From the NCBI GenBank assembly GCA_943704525.1, contig CALSCQ010000681.1, positions 1 through 15,111 of the forward strand: a DNA stretch of 15,111 nt, read 5' to 3'. Both the position numbers and the translations under genes were made by a program. This document shows, piece by piece, positions 1-11,719 of this stretch. Numbering within the stretch: position 1 is the first letter of the stretch; each line of letters starts with the position of its first letter. The notes under the pieces were generated by a model. That model was not told where the DNA came from and searched no databases. It saw nothing but the letters and a program-made list of their open reading frames with translations. This DNA comes from Pigoraptor vietnamica (Eukaryota > Opisthokonta > Filasterea).

Positions 1-67
1 CAACAGCCACTCGGACCCAAGTCATTCGTGCACGTGTATTCCGCGCGAGCCCACGCCCCGCGCGCGC

Positions 68-2157
<2,090 letters not shown>

Positions 2158-2577
2158 GACTGTGTGTGCAGTAATAAAGAGGGAAAGGACGTGAGCAGAG
2201 GCGATGAAGAAAGGCACAAGTCGGCAAATAGAGACTGTGTGAGAGTGTTGTGGTGTGTGTGTGTGTGTTCTGTGCATGTGATGGGCACCCGTGCTGTTAG
2301 ACTGAATCTGAGTTCGCAAATCACACGAAACTTCGATGCCATTTTCCAGTTTGCCGGTTCCCCGGCACGTGATGCGAGTCAACTCCGCTTTACTCCGGAT
2401 ACTCAAATGACGTATTTGTGACAGCATTATCCGGATGGTCCCATGACGTCAGCGGTTTTGTGGGCTTTTCAAACTGTCGAGTTGGCATCTTTTGAGTCTT
2501 AGAACGTTATCGAGTTTCTCCGTTGCTTCAACTCTTACACTCGACACTGCGCACGCGTGTGCGCACACGCAGCGAAG
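2158..2577. promoter_or_regulatory. Divergent promoter region, ETFA (minus) / LMBRD1 (plus)
   Basis: These 420 bp separate the two start codons and show no convincing ORF of their own, so they must hold both promoters and 5' UTRs. Visible elements are a (GT)n tract at 2253-2269, a CACGTG E-box-like hexamer near 2366, and a duplicated module with CRE-like sites at 2394-2451 (separate entry). There is no clear TATA box close to either gene. The bidirectional role is inferred from gene orientation only. Confidence 0.7.
2394..2451 (+). promoter_or_regulatory. Duplicated TCCGGAT-N7-TGACGT module with CRE palindrome
   Basis: Module 1 is TCCGGAT at 2394-2400 followed, after 7 bases, by TGACGTA at 2408-2414. 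Module 2 is TCCGGAT at 2430-2436 followed, after 7 bases, by the full CREB/ATF palindrome TGACGTCA at 2444-2451. The modules start 36 bp apart, the spacing is identical and the intervening 7-mers are unrelated. That suggests the two half-elements were conserved rather than copied recently as a block. The bZIP binding assignment comes from the motif alone. Confidence 0.55.
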
Positions 2578-5523
2578 ATGTCCGTCGCCGTGCTTTCTGC
2601 CGCGTACATCTCTCTCGCGGCCGTGTTCGTGGCCATCCTCATACTCTCCGCCGTTTACGTGCGCTACTACCAGCACAAGCGCGGCCGCGAAGTCTTCCCA
2701 ACGTTCGTCACGATCTGCGCCATGACGGCGGCGCTGCTCAGCGTGGCGATCATTCCCGCCGACATCTACGTGGCCTCGTCGTTCAAGAACTCGCAGGGTG
2801 ACTTTCGCGGGTGGGCGTCGCCAGACGTTATCCAGTCGTACGAGAGCACGATGGAGAAGGGCTACTACGGCGTGTACGGCACTATTTTGGGCTTCATGTT
2901 CTTTCTGATCCCCTTCACGTACTTTTACTGCGAAGAGCGAGACTTTGGTCTGACGACGTGGCAGGTGCGTGGGGTGTCTGACTTGCCGAGGGCCTTACTG
3001 TACGCACAATGCGTGGGCATGTTCAACTACCTCTGTTTCGCCAGTTGGGTGTTGTGCGCAGCAATTTACCCTCTCCTTCTGTAATCACACGGCCTCTGGC
3101 TGCAGCGGGTTGCCGGTGCGATGAAGTTCACGCTCGTGACGCTGGTGCTGTGGGCCATCTTTTTTATTGTCGGCCTGTTTGTCAAGCCGAACGACGTGAA
3201 AAACACCGGCAGCGAAATCAAGTACATCGAGGACGTGTTCTCCGCAAACAGTGGGCATTATTCGTTCGCGTTTGTCAGTGATCGAATTCCCGTGCGGTCA
3301 GCGTGAACTGTCAGTGGTCGGGGCCACGTACGATCCGCTTGAACTGACGTTTGATTGTTGGCTTTCCGCAGAGGGCGAGAATGCGCTGACCTTCTGCATA
3401 GGTGTACTGACGCTTCTCGGATTCCTCGTGTGGATAACATACACGGTGCGTGGCTGGCTGAGATTCGCCGTTGCAATTACCCGCACCTTCGGTCGCTGTA
3501 CCGCCCGCCCGACTCGCTGTTTACAATCTGTTTACTCCCCCCTTACTCCCTTTTACGCCCACTGGCACCGCAGGCGTACGGCCTCTTCTCCCTCCCGATG
3601 TTTCTCATAAAGGGCCGCCGCGGTCGCACCGACGGCGAGGCGGAGGACGCCGCCGCCGAACTGCGCGCCACGCGGGACCAGCAGCGCATCATACGCGCAC
3701 GGCAGTCACGTGCCGACGCCAATTCGGCCGAGCGGCGCGCCTTGGACGAACTGGAGGCCCGCGAGCGGTCGGTGTTCGATCGTGTGCGCTGTGTATTTGA
3801 GTGCTCTTGGGACCTGTCGTCACTTGCATTCGATGAATGTGTGATGTTGTTTTGTGCGCGGTTGTACCCTGTACGACAGTTGTAGCCCGTGTGCTTAGCA
3901 TGGCCATTGGTCGCAGGATGCTCGCTCGACAGGAGGAAGCGTGGGCACGCTCGTCGGAGGGCACGTGGGCGAAGATCATGCGCGTAGTGCGGCCTTTCCA
4001 GGTGCGTCTCATTCCATTGCTTGCGAAACTGACGTGCGCTTTGCGTTGCCTAATCAGTGGTTACCATCGCGCACAGTTCCTGTTTGGTTTTGCGCTTTTT
4101 GCGCTGTCCGCCCTGCTCTTTGTCTCGCTTCTCCTCACGAGGTGGGTTGGCCTTCGCGTGGTGTTCGACTGGTGTTGGACTGCACATTCGGCAAGGGAAT
4201 GGTGAAACGGAAGAGTGAGTGGTCTTTTTGTTATGGCAAGACTCGGAGGCAAGGGCGACATTAGGGATCCGAGCGATCGTCTGCAGTGATTGACCCATCG
4301 CCTTTTGCGACGCGTGCGCAGCATTGACAAGGCAATGCACTCGGCTGGCGCGCGCTCGGGTTACGCCATCGACCGCCCGCGAATTGTGAACCCCCTCGAC
4401 AAGATCATGCTCCTGGCGCAGCGGGTGCGTCGTGCTGCGCTTTTGAGCGGGTCATTTTGTGAAATTTTTGTGTGTGAGTGTGTGTGTGTTTTGTGTGTGT
4501 ATGTGTTTGTGCGTGTATGTGTGTGTGCGTGTGTGTTGTGTGCGTGTGTCTGTGTGTGTGTCTGTGTGTGTGGATGCATGCGTGCGCTTGCAGTTGTTGC
4601 GTGTTTGTGCGTAGGGCCCATCATGTAGACTGCGCGTGCGCTTGGCGCAAATTCGTATTGAGCCGTCTTGCCTGTCGCAGGTCTTCCCACTCGACTACTG
4701 CTTCTTTGTCGGCATTGCCGCGTACCTCGTCCTCTGCACTGTTTCGGGCATCAAGAACATCGGCGTCCGAATCCTCTGCGTTAAGGTGCGCATCTAGTGT
4801 CGGATATCCTGCCGCGCTCGAAACGCCAATGGTGCCGATGTGAGTCCTTCATAATGTGTTCTAATGCCGATTCGCCACGGCGACCTCGCAGCTGTTCGCG
4901 CTCAAGCGGCACCGCACGGCCCCTCAGGCGCTGCTGATTGCAATCATGGTGCTGATGCTCGGCGTGCTTGCGCTGAGCCCAATGCTCATGACCCTCCTCC
5001 CGCAATACGCGATGTACGGGAACGAGAAATACTCCACCGCGGTACGTGCCCTTGCTGAGACGCATGTGTGTTCGTCCGCTGGCAATTGGGTCGACCAAGC
5101 TGACGGGTTTCTTCTTCATACAGCTCAATGGTACTTCGGCCTGCTCAGCCTCGGCACCTACGGGTGAGTTTGCGCATTGTGTCTGTCCGTGCCTGTCGCC
5201 ATATCGTGCAAGGTCGTCGTTACACCCGGCTAACAATTGACCTTTTCTCGACAGGCGATTGCGTGATGACCCGCATTTCCGGCCTCACAACGCGCTTCTT
5301 CTACCGCATGTGGTTCTTTGGGGCGGCGTACTTTTACCTGTCGTGGGGTTTCCTTGCGGCATGCCTTGTCGGCTGCGCGGTTGCCATCGTCCGCAAGCCT
5401 CCTCCCCCGTCAGGCGCCGGCGAGTACGACGAAGTGGACGACGATTCCTCTGAGGACGAGCGCATTGTGCGGCGCAACCGCAACCGCCCCCCGAGCGCGT
5501 ACCGGCCGCTGATCGAGTCGTAG
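2578..5523 (+). CDS. LMBRD1: LMBR1 domain-containing protein 1 orthologue, lysosomal cobalamin exporter component (11 exons)
   Basis: This is a polytopic lysosomal membrane protein; in animals LMBRD1 works with ABCD4 to release vitamin B12 to the cytosol. Exons are 2578-2964, 3106-3250, 3372-3445, 3574-3783, 3933-4001, 4077-4141, 4322-4424, 4681-4785, 4892-5041, 5124-5163 and 5255-5523, giving 1617 nt and 538 aa (human 540). Collinear motifs include YVRYYQ near residue 28, a GYYGVYG membrane segment near 96-115, WITYTAYG, LIKGRRG, LDELEARER, IDKAMHSAG, VFPLDY, GIKNIG and LPQYAMYG. Near the end come CVMTR and RMWFFGAAYFY. About nine hydrophobic segments are visible. The tail is acidic and then ends AYRPLIES, containing YRPL, a YxxPhi-type sorting signal. 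The exon 2 donor is the least certain junction: a second phase-1 donor at 3278 would add nine residues. The start at 2578 precedes the first membrane segment directly. Confidence 0.95.
4469..4572 (+). repeat. (TG)n tract in LMBRD1 intron 7
   Basis: About 100 bp of interrupted TG/TGTGCG repeats fill the middle of the 256-bp intron 4425-4680. The sense RNA would be UG-rich. The ORFs that run through it are low-complexity Cys/Val strings and are not coding. Confidence 0.9.
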
Positions 5524-6190
5524 TTCTGACTCAGACACATTTGTTCAAATCACTTCGTAAATTTTTTACCTGGACCTGGACGCCGGTGTTTACAATCACG
5601 AACTGAATTTTATTCGAATTTCACGAATATTTGTACACAGGACTCAATATAAGCGGCGGCCGTGGCACCCTGGGTACCCAGTTTGGCATTCGAATCGGTC
5701 ACGGGGTCGCACAATCCGCCGAAGGACCACCGCACTGGCGCCGCTCGCTTTGCGCATTTCCAGCTTCTTGAGGTCGGAAACGCAGTGCGACCGCCATTAA
5801 CATTAGAGGTGGAAACCATTGACACCCGGCCGACAGTCAGGCGCCGGCCGAGGGCCCGTCGGTGGCACTCCACAGTCCGAGTGATATCTCCGGAGTCTGG
5901 CGGCCGTGTCGACAACCGAGTTTCGCCGACAGTGACGCCAGCGCCGCACGACGCTTCTTGAGCCGTAAGATTCAATGATTGAGTCGGCCGCGGATTGGTG
6001 GCAATGAGCCGTCCGCGCCGGTCAGGTCTCGGCTCAGTGTCCGTGAACGCGACCGCCGGTCGCCGGCGGGCGGACTGCCGGGCTCGCCGAGTTCTGCGGC
6101 CGATCACGGTGACTCGACGCACTCAGTCTCGGCGGGCGCACGCAGCGACGCACAAGGCCCGGCGTTGTCCTTCGACTTGCGGGTCACACA
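5524..6190. other. Gap between LMBRD1 and the glycosyltransferase: 3' end, promoter, no supported gene
   Basis: The left part (about 5556-5655) is AT-rich and probably holds the LMBRD1 3' UTR and polyadenylation site, although no AATAAA is seen on the plus strand. TATAAG occurs at 5648-5653 but lies about 540 bp before the next start codon. The rest is GC-rich. It contains a perfect 7-bp-stem inverted repeat (CCGCCGG-TCG-CCGGCGG, 6053-6069) and the 11-bp near-palindrome TCAATGATTGA near 5972. A 170-codon minus-strand frame (6122-5610) is Arg/Ser/Pro-rich and matches no family I recognise. An upstream non-coding exon of the glycosyltransferase could lie here. Confidence 0.5.
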
Positions 6191-8259
6191 ATGCCAGTGC
6201 GGTCCTCGCAAGTTGGTAGCTCTCGTTGCGGGGGTGTCTCACCGTTCCTGCGGGCAGTCGTCAGGTCCCCGAGCGCATTGACACGCGTGTGTCTGCTGTT
6301 GTTGCTCGGTGTGGCGCATGCCTTTCAGAGTGGCTGCGCCAGTCCTGCCGGCGACGAGCGCTACGCAGCGACGGCCTTTGCCGGAGCGACGCGGCTGCGC
6401 AACGAAGACTCTGCCAGTGCGTCTGGGTGCCCGGCGCGGCCCGACGTCGGTCGCGCAGTAGGTGTTGAGCCGTCGACGCGCCCGGCTGATTTCACGGTTG
6501 ATCCGCCACGCAATGTCGAAAACGCTATCGAGGGCCGCGGGCCGCTTGCGCAGCCGGATGAGGCTGTCCGTTCACTCTCACGCGAACCGCGTCGACTGGG
6601 CATATGGTGGCGCCTCGAGGGAATGCTTGGCTGGTGGGTGATGTGCGGCAGCCGAGCGTTTGTGTGCCGGTCTGCGCCGCCGTGTCAGACTGGTGCGGCG
6701 TGTATTCTGGATGCGCTCATCTGCGCACCATACACAGTTGCGCTGTCTCACACATGCAATTTAATTCTTTTCGTCCGTCATGCACGGCAGGGGCAACTAC
6801 GGCGGGAATGTTGTCGCGGCACTGGCACGCCGGCGCGCCTTCCCCGCACTCGACCTCGTCCTAATGGTCCAACCTGCCACAGGAAAGCACACGCCGGTGC
6901 ATGCAGACATCGCCGAGGCGCTGTGGGAATCGTCGATGCGCGACGCGCGCTCTGCTGCCCTGTTCGCATGTCTCGCGCGTCACGGCACGGCTGCGGAGGG
7001 CCGTGCGACACCTGGGCGATGCACAGTGGATTATCCCGTGATCCACGCATTCGGCGACTATCTCTCCCCGACGGACGACGCGTGGCCGCCCGTGTGGGGC
7101 ACGCACAACGCCCTGCTCGTGTTCTTCGAGAGAGAGCATCTCCCGCCGCGCGTGACGGCCAGGATGGGCCAGTACGAGGCGGTGGTTGCCGGATCTTCGT
7201 GGAATGCGGAGTCGCTGCGGCGCGCTGGCGTGCGCAATGTCGTCACGGTGTTTCAGGGCGTCGACGGGCGAACGTTCGACCGGCCCGCTGTGCTTGAGCG
7301 CGTCCAGGTGCACTCGTCGCAGAGTACGCGGATGGACGGATTCAAGCTGTCGGGCCTGCTATCGCTGGGTGCGCAGAAGTCGCCCACAGCTGCCGAAGGT
7401 GAGTATTGTGCGAGATCAGGCACAGTGGTAGGTCAGAAGAGTCGCAGCTGCAGTGAGAAGCTCACGTTGTGCAGCCAGACTGACAATTGAATGCCGCGCA
7501 GATCGGTCACCCACGCCCCGCGCCGACCTAACAGGCCGCTTTGTCATCTTCTCCGGTGGCAAGCTCGAGTTCCGCAAGGGCCAGGACATCGTCCTCGCGG
7601 CCTTTCGCGCCTTTCGCGTGGCGCACCCGGGCGCCAACGCATTCCTCCTCACCGCGTGGCACAACTTTTGGCCGGACTCGGTCGGGCCCGTGGACATGCT
7701 GGGGCACGTGACGGGCATCACCGAGAGCGACACGGACGGCCCATCGGGGGCGTTCAGCGTGCGCAAGTGGCTCGCGCGCAACGGAATCGCTGAAGAGGAC
7801 GCGCTCGACATCGGCGCGGTCTCGCCGTCTGAAATGGCGGCGGCGATGGCGCACGCGGACGCCGCCGTGTTCGCCAGCCGCGCGGAGAGCGGCACCAACC
7901 TTGTCGCGATGGAGGCGATGGCCATGGGGCTGCCGGTTGTCCTTACGAATTGCACGGGACACGTCGACATTGTGCGGGACGGCGCGCACTGCTTTCCCCT
8001 CACGCGCCTACGCAACTTCGACGGCGTCGGGAGCGGTGTTCCGGCTGGTGACCTGAGGGATTTTCTGGACGGTCTTGTCGGTTACCGCGACGCTGAGCCG
8101 GCCGAAATCGTGGAGCAATTGGCGCGCATTTACGCGGACCCGGCGGGTGCGCGGCGCCGCGGTCAACTCGCGGCCGAGCTCATGCGTCGGGCGTTCACGT
8201 GGGAGAGAACCGCGGACGTCCTCGTCGATGCACTGCAGCGCCATGGCGTCCTGTCGTGA
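6191..8259 (+). CDS. GT4-type (GT-B fold) glycosyltransferase with N-terminal signal/anchor (3 exons)
   Basis: This is predicted to transfer a sugar from an activated donor; donor and acceptor are unknown. Exons are 6191-6633, 6791-7398 and 7502-8259, giving 1809 nt and 602 aa. Residues about 30-46 (ALTRVCLLLLLGVAHAF) form a signal peptide or type II anchor, so I infer an ER/Golgi location. Conserved blocks follow: WRLEGMLGWGNYGGNVVAAL across the first splice, AGSSWNAESLRRAGV and FQGVDGRTF near the end of the N-terminal domain, FSGGKLEFRKGQDIV (about 367-381), and RAESGTNLVAMEAMAMGLPV with Glu479 and Glu488, then TGHVDIV. The two Glu are separated by eight residues rather than the usual seven. 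These blocks recall uncharacterised bacterial glycosyltransferases. About 50 poorly conserved residues separate the two domains. Exon 1 before the WRLEG block is weakly supported, so the start may differ. Confidence 0.85.
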
Positions 8260-8292
8260 GCGAGCTGCAGCGCCATGGCGTCCTGTCGTGAG
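8233..8292 (+). repeat. 32-bp tandem duplication over the glycosyltransferase stop codon
   Basis: The 28 bases at 8233-8260, covering the last eight codons and the stop, recur exactly at 8265-8292 with a period of 32. The second copy lies just past the stop in the 3' flank and is in another frame. It looks like a recent local duplication. Confidence 0.9.
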
Positions 8293-8449
8293 TGAACGAG
8301 AAACTGCCAATTCAGGCGTGAGTCGATGCAGAGTGATGCGAAGCTGCGACAATCTACACCTCAATGTAACAGTCAGCCAGTAGAATGCAATTCGGCAATA
8401 TTTACAACGCAGACACGACGCACGCAAGCGACCGCACGCCACGCGCACG
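8260..8449. other. Convergent intergenic spacer (glycosyltransferase 3' end / LTV1 3' end)
   Basis: Only 190 bp separate two converging stop codons, so both 3' UTRs must be short or overlap. Apart from the 32-bp duplication copy, I see no canonical AATAAA on either strand and no other feature. Confidence 0.6.
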
Positions 8450-11330
8450 CTACAGATTGATCTTCACGGCCGCATTCGCCTTGCGCGCGAGGTTGTCGTG
8501 CTCTTGCCGCAGCTCTTCCTTCTTAAACACCTCCTTGGTCGCCTTCTTCGTCGCGCGCCGTTCCTGCACGCAAGACACACGCACAGCAATTAGCCGCAAT
8601 GACCATGGAGCCGACATTCAGTCACGGTGGTCATCTGAGTTGCAACGTACCTTGCGCTCAGCCTTAATCGCCTGCTTTCGTTGCCGCCGCTCCTCCGCCG
8701 TCTCTTTCTTTGGCCTCGCCACACCGCGGTTCTCTGCAACAGACACGGCGAGTGAGGAGAGGCAAACAGGACATCGCCCACAAACTGCGAATGACAGCAC
8801 AAAAACAATCAAAAGCACTCACCCTGCGCCCCTTCATCCGAGCCGCTCCCTTCTTCTCCATCGTCCTCATCCTCGCTGTCGTCCTTTCCGCGCTTTGCGT
8901 CGCGGGTCGGCAACACGCCCAGCGGAATGCCCGTCTTGCTCGACAGGCGTATCTGTGAGTGCGAGTCCCCGTTTGCGTTCGTGTCCGCAGCCTTCTTGCG
9001 AGCGCTCGGCGGCTCCGAAATGAGCTTCGGGTGATTGTAGATGTTGGAATACGTGCCTGAATTGAAGGGAAACGAGGGAAGAATAAGCGGGGATGCGGGA
9101 GAAATGACACGACCGGCCAGCCACCAACGCGTGCGGCAATACACACTGCCGCGCGACCGCCAGCAAACCCACTCAGAATCGACTCGCAGTCCCACTTCTC
9201 CGCCGGTTTGACGCCCACGACAATCCGTTCGCGCCCTTCGCCATCCGACAGATCCTCCCCGTCCTCCTCGCCTTCTGCGTCCCCGTTCACATCGCTGCCC
9301 GTCTTGCTCGACGTGTTCACGCCCGCGCGCTTCATCGCCGCCGCATGACGCGCCCGCTGCCGGTCCAGAATGCGCTTCCTGTCCGCCGCAGACACGCTCC
9401 GCATCGCGTCCTCCAGCTTCACCACCGACGTCTGCTCAATGTAGTCGTCAAAGAGCTTGTCGAAGCGCGCGAGGTCGGTGGTGTGGCCGTGCACGCCGGG
9501 GTCCTCCGAATCCAGTGGCCCGATTTCCTCGTCGTCGTACTCGGCCATGAGCTGGGAATGGGCACATTAGCACTGTGAGCAAGATCTCACAACAAACACA
9601 CAACAACTGCACAAGCACACATCCGCCAATTTCACAACAAGCACACATAAATGAAGACCGGGAGAGAAACGACAAACGCGCAGCACGCGAGGGCGAAGGT
9701 CGCATCGCAACACACTCGCATGGCAGCTTCGATCGCACCGCTTCGCACCTGTTCAAAGCGCTCGTCGAGCAGCTGGAGCCCTTGCGTGCGCCGCATGACC
9801 GAAGACGTCATCGAATACTCTGTGAAGCGAGAACGCGTTTCCTCGCCCCCAAAGGCCTTGCGCCGCGGCAGCTCTTCCAACACATCGCTCGCGCCTTCCT
9901 CCTCCTCCCCGCTCTCGCCCTCGTCGCTGTCGACGTCCTCGTAGGCGTCGTCGTCGTTGTCCTCATCCTCTGCACCGTCACCGCTGCGCACGCAAGGCAT
10001 TGCGCAGACACGGAAAGGAAAGGGACGACAATCAGAACGAGCTCCTAGAATGAGGGACATTTGCATCACAGCCCATCACGCACCCTTTTCCCGCACTGCC
10101 AAAGCCGAGACTCCGCATGTACTCCTCCTTGCCGGCCTTCACGTCATGCGATGCGCCCGCGTCGTATTGCGCGCCTGCACCGTGGGCGACGCTCGCGTGA
10201 GCCACGTGCGTGTAGAGCGCTAACAACTGGAAAGTAATGCCACGCGCCACAAAACAACTGCCCGCAGACGCACAGCACCCACCGCTCTCGCCCTCCTCCA
10301 GCGCCATGGCCACGAAATCGTCGTCCAATCCAAAGTCCGCCTCTGCGCCGTCGGCATTCTCCGCTTCCTCCATCGCAGCAAGCAGCTCCGGGTCGAGATC
10401 AAGCTGCGGGCCTGCAGACGCGCATTCGCACAAGACAGAGAAGAAGAAAGGAGGGGCGAAGCGCAGTGGCGAGTGTTAGAGGAAGTTTTGAAAAAAAGGT
10501 TGGCGTGTGCGTGCGCGTCAAGCGGCGTCGCTCAGACAATGTGATTTCTGTAATTTTTTTTCCCGCCATGGTGTCGTCGGGAGCAAGTTTCATCATCACA
10601 GCAACGCAGAGAGCAGAGAAAAGGAGCAGCCATGCACACACGCAACACGTAGACGCTCACCGGACGAAGGCGCCGCGCGGTTCAAGAGACCGATCGCGTC
10701 CTCCCTGTCAGACGCGAAAATGTCCGCAGGCAGCTCAATGCCCTTGCCGACCGTAATCTTCTTCGGCGCGGTCGTAGACTCGACAAACACGGCGTCCGGC
10801 GCGCCTCCCATCGGCCGCAGGTGCTGAGAGTAGTCGTAGTCGTCGTCGTAGTAGATGCCGTAACCGGCATACTCGGCCTTCTTCATGTACGCGCTGTTGC
10901 TGTCGGCATCGCTGCCTGTGGCGCGCGATTTTCCCTTGCCCTTCGGCTGCGGCGCTTCCGAGCCCTCGTCATCCTCCCAATCCTGACGCAATGCAGAGGT
11001 AGTCGTTAAGCAAAGCAACGGCAACCCCGATGCGCACTTTGACGCACGTACACATTGCATACCTCGTCGCCATATTCGCTGACGTCGGCAAACGCACCGC
11101 CGGCATCCTTCCCCACGGGCACCAGCACGCGCTTTGAGCTGTCCTCGTCCGCCTGCAGGGGGTCTCGCTGGCTGCGGTGCACGACTTGGAAGGTCACCGC
11201 CGTCTTTTTGTCAATAAACTTTTTCTTGCCCTGCGCACGGACGATGCCGCGTCAGCGCCACCGAGCCACGCGGTTACACGAGAGACAAACGCAACACACA
11301 AACGCGCGCACGACACGCGCACCCCACCAT
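8450..11330 (-). CDS. LTV1: LTV1 ribosome biogenesis factor (10 exons)
   Basis: LTV1 is a pre-40S assembly factor released after phosphorylation by CK1/Hrr25-type kinases in yeast and animals. Exons in transcript order are 11330-11328, 11230-11063, 10982-10661, 10411-10283, 10174-10084, 9983-9749, 9551-9173, 9056-8823, 8733-8651 and 8563-8450, giving 1758 nt and 585 aa (human 475). Family landmarks in order are: GKKKFIDKKTAVTFQVVHRS with QRDPL at the start, YGIYYDDDYDYSQHLRPMG (about 98-116), LLNRAAPSSGPQLDLDPELL, SRFTEYSMTSSVMRR (289-303), YDDEEIGPLD, EKWDCESILSTYSNIYNHP (across a splice), LSSKTGIPLGVLP, and a basic C-terminus KQAIKAERKERRATKK. Acidic linkers make it longer than the human protein. 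The only coding bases of exon 1 are the ATG itself. It shares a divergent promoter with GARS-AIRS. Confidence 0.94.
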
Positions 11331-11513
11331 ATTCGACAGTGGGCTCCCTTGCCCGCGCCACCTCTTGCGAACAACAGATTCAGTGGAAGGAGAGCGCGGG
11401 GAGTGGTTTAAAGTGACTTCTCTCTTTGCGTTGTAAACCGTAACACACTTCTTTTGCACGTGGCGACAATTTGGGACATCGCGTCAGAATGATGTCACAC
11501 ATAACACCCACTG

Positions 11514-11531
11514 TACATTGATATCAATGTA
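11514..11531. promoter_or_regulatory. Perfect 18-bp palindrome TACATTGATATCAATGTA
   Basis: All nine base pairs of the inverted repeat match with no spacer, around a GATATC centre. It sits close to the midpoint of the divergent promoter, as expected for a dimeric regulator acting on both genes. It is not a known motif to me. Confidence 0.5.
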
Positions 11532-11615
11532 ATCTCCACCAACAGTTGCACTGTAACATCCACCTTATGCGACACAGTTGGTTTCAGTGGCTGCGTGGAA
11601 CAAGCACGTGCATGA

Positions 11616-11622
11616 TGACTCA
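11616..11622 (+). promoter_or_regulatory. TGACTCA (GCN4/AP-1/Bas1-like) site
   Basis: This is a consensus bZIP heptamer, 133 bp before the GARS-AIRS start. In yeast, TGACTC elements bound by Bas1 and Gcn4 drive the ADE genes, including the GARS-AIRS gene ADE5,7. A seven-base match can be chance, and no factor is known here. Confidence 0.35.
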
Positions 11623-11713
11623 CACTTCGCTGAGACTCCGTTTTTTTGGTGCGATCGCCCCACTGACAAAGCAACGAGAGAAGAAGGAGTTGTTGCCGGT
11701 TGCGTGGACGAAG

Positions 11714-11719
11714 TATATA
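11714..11719 (+). promoter_or_regulatory. TATA-like box for GARS-AIRS
   Basis: TATATA lies inside the palindrome GTATATAC, 36-41 bp upstream of the GARS-AIRS ATG. If it is a functional TATA box, the 5' UTR would be only about ten bases long. Confidence 0.45.

Noticed and set aside
6053-6069. GC hairpin as a transcription terminator
   Set aside because: Factor-independent terminators are bacterial. Here it is a short GC inverted repeat in a eukaryotic upstream region, and a similar string occurs in an ETFA exon near 912-926.
5610-6122. 170-codon minus-strand ORF in the LMBRD1/glycosyltransferase gap, ending in TAA within an AATAAA string
   Set aside because: Its composition is Arg/Ser/Pro-rich as expected of a chance frame in GC-rich DNA. 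There is no recognisable motif, and the AATAAA overlap with its own stop gives no 3' UTR.
8385-9023. 212-codon plus-strand ORF opposite the LTV1 3' end
   Set aside because: It is antisense to four LTV1 exons and to introns, without any family features.
8664-9548. 294-codon minus-strand ORF as one LTV1 exon
   Set aside because: Only its first part (exon 7, to 9173) is LTV1. Beyond the donor at 9172 the frame loses similarity, while the spliced path restores STYSNIYNHPKLI.
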